Made by a program: the position numbers and the translations under genes. Of a DNA stretch of 64,000 bases, positions 46,540-56,758 are shown piece after piece (the stretch's first letter is position 1; every line of letters starts with the position of its first letter). Source of the DNA: Roseovarius indicus (GTDB taxonomy: Bacteria; Pseudomonadota; Alphaproteobacteria; Rhodobacterales; Rhodobacteraceae); assembly GCF_008728195.1 (NCBI RefSeq), contig NZ_CP031598.1, positions 4,836,001 through 4,900,000 on the forward strand. The letters run 5' to 3'. The notes below the pieces were generated by a model. That model ran no database searches. It had not been told where the DNA came from and saw only the letters and a program-made list of their open reading frames with translations.

Positions 46540-48129
46540 ATGGAATTCGATTACATCATCGTCGGCGCCGGCAGCGCCGGTTGCGTTCTGGCCAACCGGC
46601 TCAGCCGCGCAGGCCACACCGTTCTCCTGCTCGAAGCGGGCGGGCGCGACAATTACCACTGGGTGCATATCCCGGTGGGCTACCTCTATTGCATCGGCAA
46701 CCCGCGCACCGACTGGTGCTTTCGCACCGCAGAGGAGCCGGGGCTGAACGGCCGCTCGCTGCTCTACCCGCGCGGCAAGGTGCTGGGCGGGTGCAGCGCG
46801 ATCAACGGGATGATCTACATGCGCGGCCAGGCCGCCGACTATGACGCCTGGCGGCAGATGGGCAACCCGGGCTGGGGCTGGGATGACGTGCTGCCCTATT
46901 TCCTGAAGTCCGAGGATTACGTCGACGGGAAGTCGGAGTACCATGGCGAAGGCGGCGAATGGCGGGTCGAGAACATGCGCCTGCACTGGGACGTGCTCGA
47001 CCATTGGCGCGACGCGGCGGTCGCGGCCGGCCTGCCCGCGACCGATGACTTCAACCGCGGCAACAACGAGGGCGTGGGGTATTTCAAGGTCAACCAGCGC
47101 AACGGCTGGCGGGTCACCACCGCCAAGGCCTTCCTGCGTGCAGGCACCGGCAAGGGGCTGAAGGTCGAGACCGGGGCGCATACGCAAAAGCTCATCGTCG
47201 AGGATGGGCGCGCGGTCGGCGTCGAGTATTTGCAGAACAATGAAAGACAGGTCGCGCGGGCAAGGGCCGAGGTGATCCTGTCGGCCGGGGCGATCGGCAG
47301 CCCGCAGATATTGCAGCTATCCGGGTTCGGCCCCGGCGACCTGCTGCAGGAACACGGGGTCGAGGTGGCGCGCGACATGCCCGCCATCGGCGGCAATCTG
47401 CAAGACCACCTGCAACTGCGCTGCGCCTGGCGGCTTCAGGGGGCCAAGACGCTCAACACCATGGTCGGCACGCTCTGGGGTAAGGCGAAGGTTGCGCTGG
47501 AATACGCGCTCAAGCGCACCGGGCCGATGGCCATGGCCCCCAGCCAGCTTGGCGCTTTCGCCAAGTCGCGGCCGGATCTGGCGACACCCGATCTGGAGTA
47601 TCACGTGCAGCCCCTCTCGCTCGAGGCGTTCGGGGGCGACCTGCATGACTTCCCGGCGATCACCGCCAGCGTCTGCAACCTGCGGCCCGAGTCGCGCGGC
47701 ACCGTCGCCATCGCCTCGCCAGACCCGCACGCGGCGCCGGTCATCGCGCCCGGCTACCTCTCGACCGAGGGCGACCGGCAGGTCGCGGCGGCCTCGATCC
47801 GGCTGACAAGGCGCATCATGGAACAAGCACCGATGGCCCGCTATTCCCCCGAGGAATTCCGGCCGGGGCCAGAGCTGACGTCTGACGAGGAGCTGGCGAA
47901 GGCGGCGGGCGATATCGGCACGACGATCTTTCACCCCGTCGGCACGGTCCACATGGGCGCGGGCGAAGATGCCCCGCTCGACCCCGAGCTGCGCCTGCGC
48001 GGGGTTCAGGGGCTGCGCGTGGTCGATGCCTCGATCATGCCGACGATCACCAGCGGCAACACCAATTCACCCACGGTCATGATCGCCGAGAAGGCCGCCG
48101 ACATGATCCTCGGCACCGCAAAAGACTGA
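46540..48129 (+). CDS. GMC-family FAD-dependent oxidoreductase (choline dehydrogenase-like)
   Basis: The 529-residue enzyme has the FAD motif VGAGSAGCVLANRLS near the start, the GMC signature 1 (YPRGKVLGGCSAINGMIYMR), signature 2 (SAGAIGSPQILQLSG) and the catalytic histidine region GTTIFHPVGTVHMG. The ATG at 46540 gives the conserved MEFDYIIVGAG beginning; the longer frame starting with TTG at 46504 is less likely. Alcohol or choline oxidation is the family activity. It stands between the Lrp gene and the convergent pnp with a terminator. Confidence 0.9.
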   Translation: MEFDYIIVGAGSAGCVLANRLSRAGHTVLLLEAGGRDNYHWVHIPVGYLYCIGNPRTDWCFRTAEEPGLNGRSLLYPRGKVLGGCSAINGMIYMRGQAADYDAWRQMGNPGWGWDDVLPYFLKSEDYVDGKSEYHGEGGEWRVENMRLHWDVLDHWRDAAVAAGLPATDDFNRGNNEGVGYFKVNQRNGWRVTTAKAFLRAGTGKGLKVETGAHTQKLIVEDGRAVGVEYLQNNERQVARARAEVILSAGAIGSPQILQLSGFGPGDLLQEHGVEVARDMPAIGGNLQDHLQLRCAWRLQGAKTLNTMVGTLWGKAKVALEYALKRTGPMAMAPSQLGAFAKSRPDLATPDLEYHVQPLSLEAFGGDLHDFPAITASVCNLRPESRGTVAIASPDPHAAPVIAPGYLSTEGDRQVAAASIRLTRRIMEQAPMARYSPEEFRPGPELTSDEELAKAAGDIGTTIFHPVGTVHMGAGEDAPLDPELRLRGVQGLRVVDASIMPTITSGNTNSPTVMIAEKAADMILGTAKD

Positions 48130-48145
48130 TCCCCCAAAAGAAAGA

Positions 48146-48169
48146 GGCCCCGGTGTTTCCACCGGGGCC
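48146..48169. terminator. Bidirectional terminator between the GMC gene and pnp
   Basis: Perfect ten-base arms GGCCCCGGTG and CACCGGGGCC flank a TTTC loop. The two converging genes end 16 and 25 bp on either side; an A-rich stretch precedes and a T-containing stretch follows. Confidence 0.8.
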
Positions 48170-48194
48170 CTGTTCCTTGGAATGGCAATGAGGA

Positions 48195-50330
<2,136 letters not shown>

Positions 50331-50720
50331 CTGTCGTTTTCCTGGTTGGAGGCGCTCTTGGGCGTATCCCAAGTCCTCCGTTTCAATGGCGGCCCCATTG
50401 CCGCCGACCCCATCTCTTCTTCATGCGCCCGGGGCCAAGGGCATCACGTCTCAGATGGCGGCGCTATAGAGGAGTTTAAGGAGGAATGAAAGCTTTGATC
50501 ACGGAGGGGTGATGCGAATCGGGGTTAATGCCAGCAAACACTGGGGTTTGGCACGTCGGTATAACGTCGGTATTTTGTCGGTATCGCGTCGGTGCGACGG
50601 TCGGCGCGACCCGGGTTAACGGGGCGGACGTTGCGCGAAAGGACGGTTAATGGCCTGACGAAGATCGCGGCTTCATGTCAGGATGCCGGGGAGGGACGAG
50701 CGACGCAGTACACGAGCTTC
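50331..50720. other. Intergenic region upstream of pnp with iteron element
   Basis: No protein gene is convincing in this 390-bp stretch. It contains the second copy of the composite 11-bp iteron element (50514-50621). An eight-codon frame MKALITEG at 50486, with AAGGAGGA before it, could be a leader peptide on the plus strand, but it is too short to trust. Confidence 0.5.
50514..50621 (-). repeat. Composite 11-bp iteron element, copy 2 (upstream of pnp)
   Basis: On the minus strand the order is CGTTAACCCGG (50611-50621), four 11-bp units (50551-50594) with core ACCGACG or ACCGACA, then ATTAACCCCGATTCGC (50514-50529). The spacing between the repeats and the last block is 21 bp, the same as in copy 1 at 30991-31109. 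The element points toward pnp, about 184 bp from its start. Confidence 0.85.
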
Positions 50721-50990
50721 ATGGACATGCCGGTGCGCGAGGTCACGCCGCAGGGCTTCATCGTACACAAAGTTGCGTCCTTCGATTTCAGCAGAAGCAA
50801 ACCGGTGCTCTTCGCGATCCTGGTCGATGCCGCCGGTGACCGGTCGCTGCAGGCGGATATCGAAGACGGGTTCATCATCGAACCGGAGCGCTACGGCGAT
50901 CTGCTCGCCTGGACCTATGGCGAACAGCTGGATGATGACGTCTGGCGGGCGGTGATCGACCGGCACCTGAGGCACGAAACGCGGGATTAG
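50721..50990 (+). CDS. Hypothetical protein
   Basis: The frame is 89 residues long from MDMPVREVTPQGFIV to HLRHETRD. No family is recognised. The sequence is acidic with a predicted mixed alpha/beta character (FDFSRSKPVLFAILVDAA and DGFIIEPERYGDLLAW). A longer start at 50592 is possible but its first residues resemble antisense sequence. The gene stands alone in the accessory stretch, and its ribosome binding site is weak. Confidence 0.5.
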   Translation: MDMPVREVTPQGFIVHKVASFDFSRSKPVLFAILVDAAGDRSLQADIEDGFIIEPERYGDLLAWTYGEQLDDDVWRAVIDRHLRHETRD

Positions 50991-51042
50991 ACCGGCTCCG
51001 CTTCCCAGTTATCCGTTCCTGAATTGACCAGGCGGGTGGCGC

Positions 51043-51258
51043 TCAGACCGTCTTGAGACACGAGCTGCTGCGCTGTGGCAGCCGCCGCAACAGCGTGCCG
51101 TTCCAGCTGACGGGCACGGTATAGAGGCGGATGCGGGTGAGCTGCCCGTTCTCATCGGGCCAGGCCGCTCCAATAGTCTGGCAGGCGTTGCGGGTTATGC
51201 CGTCTTCGCCGGCATAGCTGCGGGCCTTGCAAACAACGTTGTGAGTGAGTCGGGGCAT
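51043..51258 (-). CDS. Small conserved-looking hypothetical protein
   Basis: The 71-residue protein begins MPRLTHNVVCKARSYAGEDG and contains a VPVSWNGTLLRRL segment. A strong GAAGGAGGACACC ribosome binding sequence precedes the ATG at 51258, supporting a real gene; the 159-residue reading starting at 51522 is rejected. Two cysteines occur (VVCKAR, RNACQTIG). No function is known. Similar short proteins occur in mobile contexts, but I cannot name the family. Confidence 0.6.
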   Translation of the reverse strand: MPRLTHNVVCKARSYAGEDGITRNACQTIGAAWPDENGQLTRIRLYTVPVSWNGTLLRRLPQRSSSCLKTV

Positions 51259-51573
51259 GGTGTCCTCCTTCCGGTTGGTCAGGACGGCGCGCCCGGCGCA
51301 CCGTTTGCCTCCCGGAAAGCACGGCGGTCGCGGCGCTTTCGGCCGAAGGTCCGGCCTGCGCAGCAAAGTCCGCAGTGCATGCACTGGACAGTCCGAGCCG
51401 GGCCGCTGTGCCAGGCAAGCAGTCACACAGGTGCGAAAGTGTAGGGCGGGCTCAGAACGGTTCGCGAAGGGCAGTTCCGGGGCTGAACTATGACATTCAA
51501 GGGTTGACTTGGGATGTCTCAATGAGAAACGTTTTGATGATTGCGATCGAGCTTCGAGCTTAAGGATTCCTTT
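51259..51573. other. Intergenic region upstream of the AT-rich secreted protein
   Basis: This 315-bp stretch shifts from GC-rich (51259-51450) to markedly AT-richer sequence (51490 onward). A TTGACT-like box near 51504 may be the -35 of the downstream gene. No convincing coding frame is seen. Confidence 0.5.
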
Positions 51574-53163
51574 ATGAAAATGCCGTTTCTATTACTCGCC
51601 AAGATCTTGATAATAACTTTAGTCTTTGCCCCTTCAGCGAGAGCCGATGATAAATTTCCATTTAATTATGAGTTCCCGACGGTCTGCAGCGGCGGCAAGG
51701 AAAATGTCGGCACCATTAGAATAGATCAAACACCAAGAAGCCTGCGCTCATTGCGACGCCTATTTTGGCAAGAGGCCTCTGCTTCAGGATGTGAAATCCC
51801 TGAAAGCTTTGAAGACTTCCTTCGGGATATGGACCGGATGTTCGGTGGGGATATGGAAAAGCTAACAGAAACCCTACGCAATTCACCACCGATGGAAGAC
51901 CCTTCGCCTCCAAAGCTGGCCGTCCCGACGAAATGCTCGACCGATACGTACCGAGATTTTGAATTGGATGATCGCTGGACAAGGCTTCCTGACGGGCTCG
52001 CAATGATGATCTCCGCTCTTAAAAAGCTGGCAGAAACCACTGGCTGCCCCGTCGAGCCGCGAGCGATAGATCTTCTAAAGAGCTACTATGCGATGGCTCA
52101 ACGAGAAGATATGAAGCTTTCAGGTATTGCGCTGCGGAATTTTAAGGACAATTGGAAAAGCTATTTAGATTATCGAAATTCGTTTCCGAAGGGGCGTGTC
52201 GCCAAGGCCAAGTATAAGGTTTTTGGTGACTGCGACGGAAAGTCTGGTCACAGCTTTGTTCTGGAACTTGTTCAACCCTTCGAGAGCCGTAATGATCCAG
52301 GAGTTACTTTGGTAAAAACCGTCCAGGAAAGCGGCATGGAAAATTGCACGATATCGCGGCGATCCCAGGATTTCTTTCAAAGCCTCAGTCTTAACGCTGA
52401 CAGAACAATGAGAAATATAGACGTAGACCCGGAATCTCCATTCCGTAATTTCGACTTAGCTTATTGCGGCGCCTTATCTGCAGACGATTGCGATAGAGGA
52501 TTTGCAGCACCCAGCGCAACGAAGTCGAAACCAGAATCCATGGATTCCAACAAACCTTTGAATGAAGCCTGGGCACCGCCTCCAGAAGACCGTTTTTCCA
52601 CTGCTGAGATCCAAGAATTTCTGCTTGCGCTTAGGTATCCTATCGGCAGCCCAGATGGCGTAGCTGGCCCCAAGACACGCGAAGCATTGGCGGGCGTGAA
52701 GAGGGAATACGAGGCAGCATTCGGTCGTCAGATTTCGGGCCGGGACGCAGCCATTGAGATTTATATGCGATGCATTGAAAGGGAAGGACCAAAAAAGGAA
52801 TCGGAAGATTTCTGCAGCCGCCTTGTCAGCGCGCGCCCCGGGACGGCAAAGGTCTCGGATTTTTCTGAAATAGAGAGCTTTCAGGCGATATTCGATTTTG
52901 TCGACTGCGGCAGTGGCCGGCTCACTGAAGCTGTTCTGGAGAAACGGTTGGCGGCCAGTTTTCGATTCGAACGTCTAATCTACATGGACTTGTCTTTCTT
53001 GAACGGGGCGTTAAAGCGAACCCCAGCGTATCTCACTGAGACCTATCCGAGTGCTTGCTCCGATATGAAGTTTGCTGACCGCCTCATGGAAGCCGTCGTG
53101 ACTTCAAGTGTTCATGCTCGCATCTTCGCTGACTATTATGCGGTTATCCTTAAAAAGGGCTGA
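51574..53163 (+). CDS. Secreted protein with peptidoglycan-binding-like repeat, probably acquired
   Basis: The 529-residue protein starts MKMPFLLLAKILIITLVFAP and continues to a signal-peptidase-like ARA/DD site. Near residues 341-375 it carries FSTAEIQEFLLALRYPIGSP followed by GVAGPKTREALAG, which matches the PG_binding_1 repeat. Several cysteines in the mature part (VCSGGK, SGCEIPE, CSTDTYRD, GCPVEP) suggest disulfides. It has no enzyme motif. Codons are clearly AT-richer than those of neighbouring genes, so recent transfer is likely. The ATG at 51574 is preceded by TTAAGGAT. Confidence 0.72.
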   Translation: MKMPFLLLAKILIITLVFAPSARADDKFPFNYEFPTVCSGGKENVGTIRIDQTPRSLRSLRRLFWQEASASGCEIPESFEDFLRDMDRMFGGDMEKLTETLRNSPPMEDPSPPKLAVPTKCSTDTYRDFELDDRWTRLPDGLAMMISALKKLAETTGCPVEPRAIDLLKSYYAMAQREDMKLSGIALRNFKDNWKSYLDYRNSFPKGRVAKAKYKVFGDCDGKSGHSFVLELVQPFESRNDPGVTLVKTVQESGMENCTISRRSQDFFQSLSLNADRTMRNIDVDPESPFRNFDLAYCGALSADDCDRGFAAPSATKSKPESMDSNKPLNEAWAPPPEDRFSTAEIQEFLLALRYPIGSPDGVAGPKTREALAGVKREYEAAFGRQISGRDAAIEIYMRCIEREGPKKESEDFCSRLVSARPGTAKVSDFSEIESFQAIFDFVDCGSGRLTEAVLEKRLAASFRFERLIYMDLSFLNGALKRTPAYLTETYPSACSDMKFADRLMEAVVTSSVHARIFADYYAVILKKG

Positions 53164-53238
53164 CTTGCGCACTCGGCAAAGTCCGAATTAGCGCAACTGG
53201 GCAGCGACTGTAGTAGAAGCAAGTTTGCAAACTTCTGG

Positions 53239-53514
53239 TCACGCCCGCCGCACGGTCTTGGTGCTCACGCGGAAAAGGGCGGCGATTTCGGGCAGGGGCC
53301 GGTGTTCCTCGTCACGCATGCGGCGCACCTCGATCTTCTGATCCTCGGTCAGGGCAGGGGGCCTGCCTCCGGTGCGGCCGCGTTTCTTTGCCGCTGCCAG
53401 CCCCTCGCGGGTGCGCTCGGCATAGTTGCGCTCCGCACCGGCGGCCGTCAGCGCGCCTGTCTACGCATCGAGGTTCTGGTCGTCAGTCGAGACACGGTCA
53501 TAGCCAAGGATCAT
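53239..53514 (-). pseudogene. Decayed serine recombinase (resolvase/invertase) with internal deletion
   Basis: On the minus strand, ATG at 53514 opens MILGYDRVSTDDQNLDA, the serine recombinase N-terminus with the catalytic Ser, then an in-frame TAG. The reading continues in frame TGALTAAGAER and jumps directly to the C-terminal linker and helix-turn-helix (NYAERTREGLAAAKKRGRTG, PALTEDQKIEVRRM, LFRVSTKTVRRA). The central catalytic domain of about 100 residues is missing. Length is 92 codons compared with about 190 in intact enzymes. It marks an old mobile element beside the AT-rich gene. Confidence 0.8.
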
Positions 53515-53654
53515 GCCTGAAACGTGACTAATACCTCCCGAAACCGCACAGCTTTTGTCCGGTTTTTGTCCCACGCAAGCCATTCGTTCGCCGTGGGTGG
53601 CGAGGAAGGGACAGAAACGACGGTTTTGGCCGTCCTTGTGGTGGCCTTTGCCGA

Positions 53655-54737
53655 TCAGAAGGCGTCAGCCGAGAGCTGAAGGTCGCCGGAGCGGACCAGC
53701 AGATCGGCCTCGTACCGGCGGAGGGAGGGGAAGCGGGTCTGGCGTTGGACCGCGCCGCAGCCGGCCAGCTCGGGGAAGATCTCGAGCAGTTCGTTGCGCG
53801 AAGCACGCGCCATGCCGGTGAGGGCCACGTCGCCAGGGTGCAGGCTTTCGGTGAGCACCCCGTTCGACCAGACCACCTCGTGATCGTCGAAAAGCATGTG
53901 CCAGTATTCGACCGAGGTCGCCCCGGTCTCCTGCACGACGGTGGTGCCGTTGACGATGAACTTGGCGGCCAGCAGGACGGAGGGCGTTTCAAACCAGAGT
54001 TGCGCCCAGGAGCTTCGGTGCATCACCCGGTGATTGGGCGAGACCGTCAGATCGCAAAGCGGCTTGCCCGACCCGAAGGCGTCGCGGGCGATGCGGATCG
54101 GGGCGAGGTGGCGGTTGGCCTTTCCAAGGACAATGCGCCGGCGGGCGATCCAGCGGATCTTCTGCGGCTTGCCGCCATGCACGCAGACGCGCTTGCCGAC
54201 CTTCAGCCTCTCGACCGGAACATCGCCCGACGGCGTGCGGATCAGCGTGCCGCGCGCGAAACAGACGGCCGAGGCGTCGGGGTTGGCCTCTTCCAGCGTG
54301 TAGGTGTTCATCTCGCCGTCGCCGCCGGGCAGAACGTCTTCCCCCTGCATGTAACTGGCCGTCGAGGTGTCGTCGAACCCGGACAGGTCGACCACGTATT
54401 TCGAGCCGCCATACATGCCGAAAATGACGTAATCGTCGCCCGCGCCCGTGTTGTTGTAGGCGTCGGGCGTGGCATAGGTGGCCGGGATCACCGGGGTCGG
54501 GCCGGGCACGAGGTTGCCATTGCCGTCATCGACCGCCTCGTAGACCTCGAAATACTGGCCGTTGGTCACCGTGTCCCCGTCGCCCTGTGTCCGGACGAGG
54601 AAATAGCGACTGTCGGCATCGCCGAGCGTCTCTACGTTATTCAAATGGAGATTGGACTTGCCGCCGGGAAAGCTTGCGCTCCACGACCCGTAGGTCGCGA
54701 TCTGGTCGCCCGACAGCAGGTACATTTCGCCTGCCAT
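53655..54737 (-). CDS. Hint-domain-containing protein
   Basis: The 360-residue protein has a beta-rich N-terminal half of about 155 residues with DYVIFGMYGGSKYVVDLSGF, followed by a Hint (hedgehog/intein, Hint_2) domain. The domain starts at Cys in AVCFARGTLIRTPSG and contains the block B-like TVSPNHRVMHRSS. Such domains self-cleave, and in rhodobacterial exoproteins they are frequent in secreted RTX- or adhesin-like proteins. It is a free-standing gene. The start at 54737 (MAGEMYLLSGDQIATYG) is plausible, and the ribosome binding site is only moderate. Confidence 0.82.
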   Translation of the reverse strand: MAGEMYLLSGDQIATYGSWSASFPGGKSNLHLNNVETLGDADSRYFLVRTQGDGDTVTNGQYFEVYEAVDDGNGNLVPGPTPVIPATYATPDAYNNTGAGDDYVIFGMYGGSKYVVDLSGFDDTSTASYMQGEDVLPGGDGEMNTYTLEEANPDASAVCFARGTLIRTPSGDVPVERLKVGKRVCVHGGKPQKIRWIARRRIVLGKANRHLAPIRIARDAFGSGKPLCDLTVSPNHRVMHRSSWAQLWFETPSVLLAAKFIVNGTTVVQETGATSVEYWHMLFDDHEVVWSNGVLTESLHPGDVALTGMARASRNELLEIFPELAGCGAVQRQTRFPSLRRYEADLLVRSGDLQLSADAF

Positions 54738-55041
54738 CTTACTCTTACTGCCTCACGTTGCGCTGTTTCGCGCAGATCAAACGTTAACTGTTTGTTATTG
54801 GTCGCAACGTAAGGCGATGGCGTCCGTCTTCCAAGTGTCTGGACTGCATTAATTTTTAGCAATCTAAGAAGATCCGGCGGTTTCCAAGCATTTTACTATA
54901 TTTTCTTGGCTCTGCCTGCGGCGGAGCGGGCGCTCCGCGCCAATGCGACAGTCTGCCCGAGGCCATTTCTTTTCGGCGCTGTTGCAGCAAAGCCGCATTT
55001 TGGCCAGCCACGCTTACCCTGACCGCACGTAAAGATAAGCT
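54738..55041. other. Intergenic region with no recognised gene
   Basis: This is about 300 bp without an intact gene. It contains ggcgctgttgcagcaaagc near 54975-54993, which resembles an IS6-type terminal repeat only in part. The minus-strand frame at 54856-55197 is not protein-like. The region looks like debris at the edge of the accessory stretch. Confidence 0.4.
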
Positions 55042-55236
55042 GATCCGGTCACCTTGCATGGGGGGCGAGCAGGACGAGCGGGGGTATGTCACCGCCCTGA
55101 CCCTGCAAAAGACCGGCGGCGGGAGGTCGAGCTGGTGCTCGACTGGACCGGGTTTCGCGGGCTGATCATCAACGAGGTGCCAGCGCCGATGCCGCATGCG
55201 GCCGAGATGCAGGTTTCGGAGAACAGCCTGCTCTAG
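55042..55236 (+). pseudogene. Frameshifted gene remnant
   Basis: The frame reads DPVTLHGG, shifts, continues in another frame as GYVTALTLQKTGGG and returns as EVELVLDWTGFRGLII, then MQVSENSLL before TAG. Two compensating frameshifts around short G-runs would restore one coherent C-terminal domain. The parent gene is unknown. Its stop codon overlaps the end of the convergent phosphohydrolase gene. Confidence 0.3.
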
Positions 55237-56123
55237 AGACCCGTAAAGTCGGCATGGACCAGCGCGTGATCGCTGGCGTGGGAGAGGGCATCGCTGCCGT
55301 CCATGCCGGAGCGGAGGATCTGGGGGTGCAGATCGGGGTACTCCCTTGCCAGCCGGGGCGAGACGAGAAGCCGGTCGGGGCGCGAGAGGAGATCGCGGCC
55401 GGGCACCTTGTATGTCCAGTTGGTGCCCTGCGGCAGGCGGTCGAGCAGGTCGGTGGCGAACCCGTCGGTAAGGGGGGCCAGGGCCGAGGTGAGGGGCGCC
55501 TCGTTCAGGGCCGGTTCGTTGAAATCGCCCAGGATGATCCAGCGGGCGGTGGCCGGGTCGGGGAAGCGGGCTTCGATGAGTTTACGCACGCCCCGCGCCT
55601 CGGCCTTGCGGACGATATGGGCCTTGGCGGCGTCGGGGTACGGCGCCTTGAAATGGCAGATGAAGAGCGTGACCGTGGCGAATTCCAGCTCGAGACAGTC
55701 GCGGCGGAAAAGCCGGTTGTCGCGCAGGGCAGGCGGCAGGTCGTCGAGGCCGAGGTCGTGGCCGGTCAGCGCGGCATGGCTGCAGGCGGCGGTGGGTTTC
55801 ACGCGAGAAAGCGCCGCGACGTTGAGGCCGCGCCCGTCATTGCCGGGGAAGCAGTAGCGGTGAGGATAGGCGGGCGCGCCGGCGGGCTTCAGGAAATGAT
55901 CGTGGAAATGATCGAGCGTGGCGGGGTCGAACACCTCCTGCAGGGCGACGACGTCGGCCCGGGCGGCGGCGATCACCTGCGCGGTCTTTTCCCGGTCGGC
56001 GATGTCGAGGGCGACGGGGCGGGCCGTGCCGGGCTTGTCCTGATCGACGGCGCCGTCGAGCACGGGCTGGCCGCCCCGGCTGCGGAGGCGGAGGTTTTGC
56101 AGGTTGAAGGTTGCGATGCGCAT
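55233..56123 (-). CDS. Endonuclease/exonuclease/phosphatase (EEP) family protein
   Basis: The 296-residue protein starts MRIATFNLQNLRLRS and carries EEP metal and catalytic motifs: Asn9 in FNLQN, Glu in VVALQEVFDP, the IILGDFNEPALNE block and SHASDHALVHADF with the terminal histidine. The fold covers exonuclease III-like nucleases, phosphodiesterases and inositol phosphatases, so its substrate is not determined. I used the ATG at 56123. It converges on the remnant at 55042-55236. Confidence 0.88.
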   Translation of the reverse strand: MRIATFNLQNLRLRSRGGQPVLDGAVDQDKPGTARPVALDIADREKTAQVIAAARADVVALQEVFDPATLDHFHDHFLKPAGAPAYPHRYCFPGNDGRGLNVAALSRVKPTAACSHAALTGHDLGLDDLPPALRDNRLFRRDCLELEFATVTLFICHFKAPYPDAAKAHIVRKAEARGVRKLIEARFPDPATARWIILGDFNEPALNEAPLTSALAPLTDGFATDLLDRLPQGTNWTYKVPGRDLLSRPDRLLVSPRLAREYPDLHPQILRSGMDGSDALSHASDHALVHADFTGL

Positions 56124-56247
56124 GGCCAAGGGCCCCTGCCCCGGAAGAAAGTCGACACGATGCGCTGCACGGGCGGAGGCCGCCTGCACCGGCGCTGACC
56201 CGGGGTATACCCGGAAACCGGCGCGGGTGCAGGCGGGCAGTCCGGGC

Positions 56248-56565
56248 TTACCGGTGCGGATCGAGCTTTTCGAACTCGCTCGACAGCCGCTGGCGCAGCT
56301 TCTTCGACGCGCCCTTCAGCGCCGCAGGAATATCGGGGCCGTCGTGGTGGGCGGCCATCGGGCCCATGCCGCGCGGGCGGGCCTCGATGGTGCAGCGGAT
56401 GTGGTCGGGCCCATGCTTGTCGGCGTTCTGGTCCTTCAGGTGAACCTCGACCCGGGTCAGCCGGTCATCGAGATGGCCAAGATCGGAGGTCACCGCCTCC
56501 TCTGCGATTTCAACAAGGCGTTCGTCGCCGTGGATGAAATTGTCGGTGTTCACCTGGATTTGCAT
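56248..56565 (-). CDS. HPF/RaiA-family ribosome hibernation-like protein
   Basis: The 105-residue protein starts MQIQVNTDNFIHGDERLVEI and shows the beta-alpha-beta pattern and basic helix (ASKKLRQRLSSEFEKL) of the ribosome-associated RaiA/HPF fold. Alphaproteobacterial main HPFs are usually longer (about 190 residues), so this is a short paralogue. It probably binds the 30S subunit or modulates hibernation. The ATG at 56565 is preceded by GAGGATC. Confidence 0.8.
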   Translation of the reverse strand: MQIQVNTDNFIHGDERLVEIAEEAVTSDLGHLDDRLTRVEVHLKDQNADKHGPDHIRCTIEARPRGMGPMAAHHDGPDIPAALKGASKKLRQRLSSEFEKLDPHR

Positions 56566-56758
56566 GGTTTGATCCTCGCTTATGTGTCCTTCTGATTTAT
56601 GATCCCGCTGTGGGGGCGACAAGACTACGGCCCCCCGCTACGGCGGCCAAGCGCCCATCGGTGCGGCCGACCCCAAAAGCAGGCCGCGCCCGCTTACACG
56701 CTTCCCAGACCTGGAAATGCATATACACTGCAACCGGCGAAGAGAGGGGGGCAAAAGG

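Noticed and set aside
50486..50512. Eight-codon frame MKALITEG with a good ribosome binding sequence
   Set aside because: It is too short to judge as a leader peptide and has no attached gene on its strand with a suitable attenuator; it stays only a note in the intergenic entry.
54975..54993. Possible IS6-type terminal repeat
   Set aside because: Only a partial match to the ggcactgttgcaaa type end, no transposase nearby and no second end.
54856..55197. A 113-residue minus-strand frame
   Set aside because: It is opposite the frameshifted remnant, has no family signature and no ribosome binding sequence.
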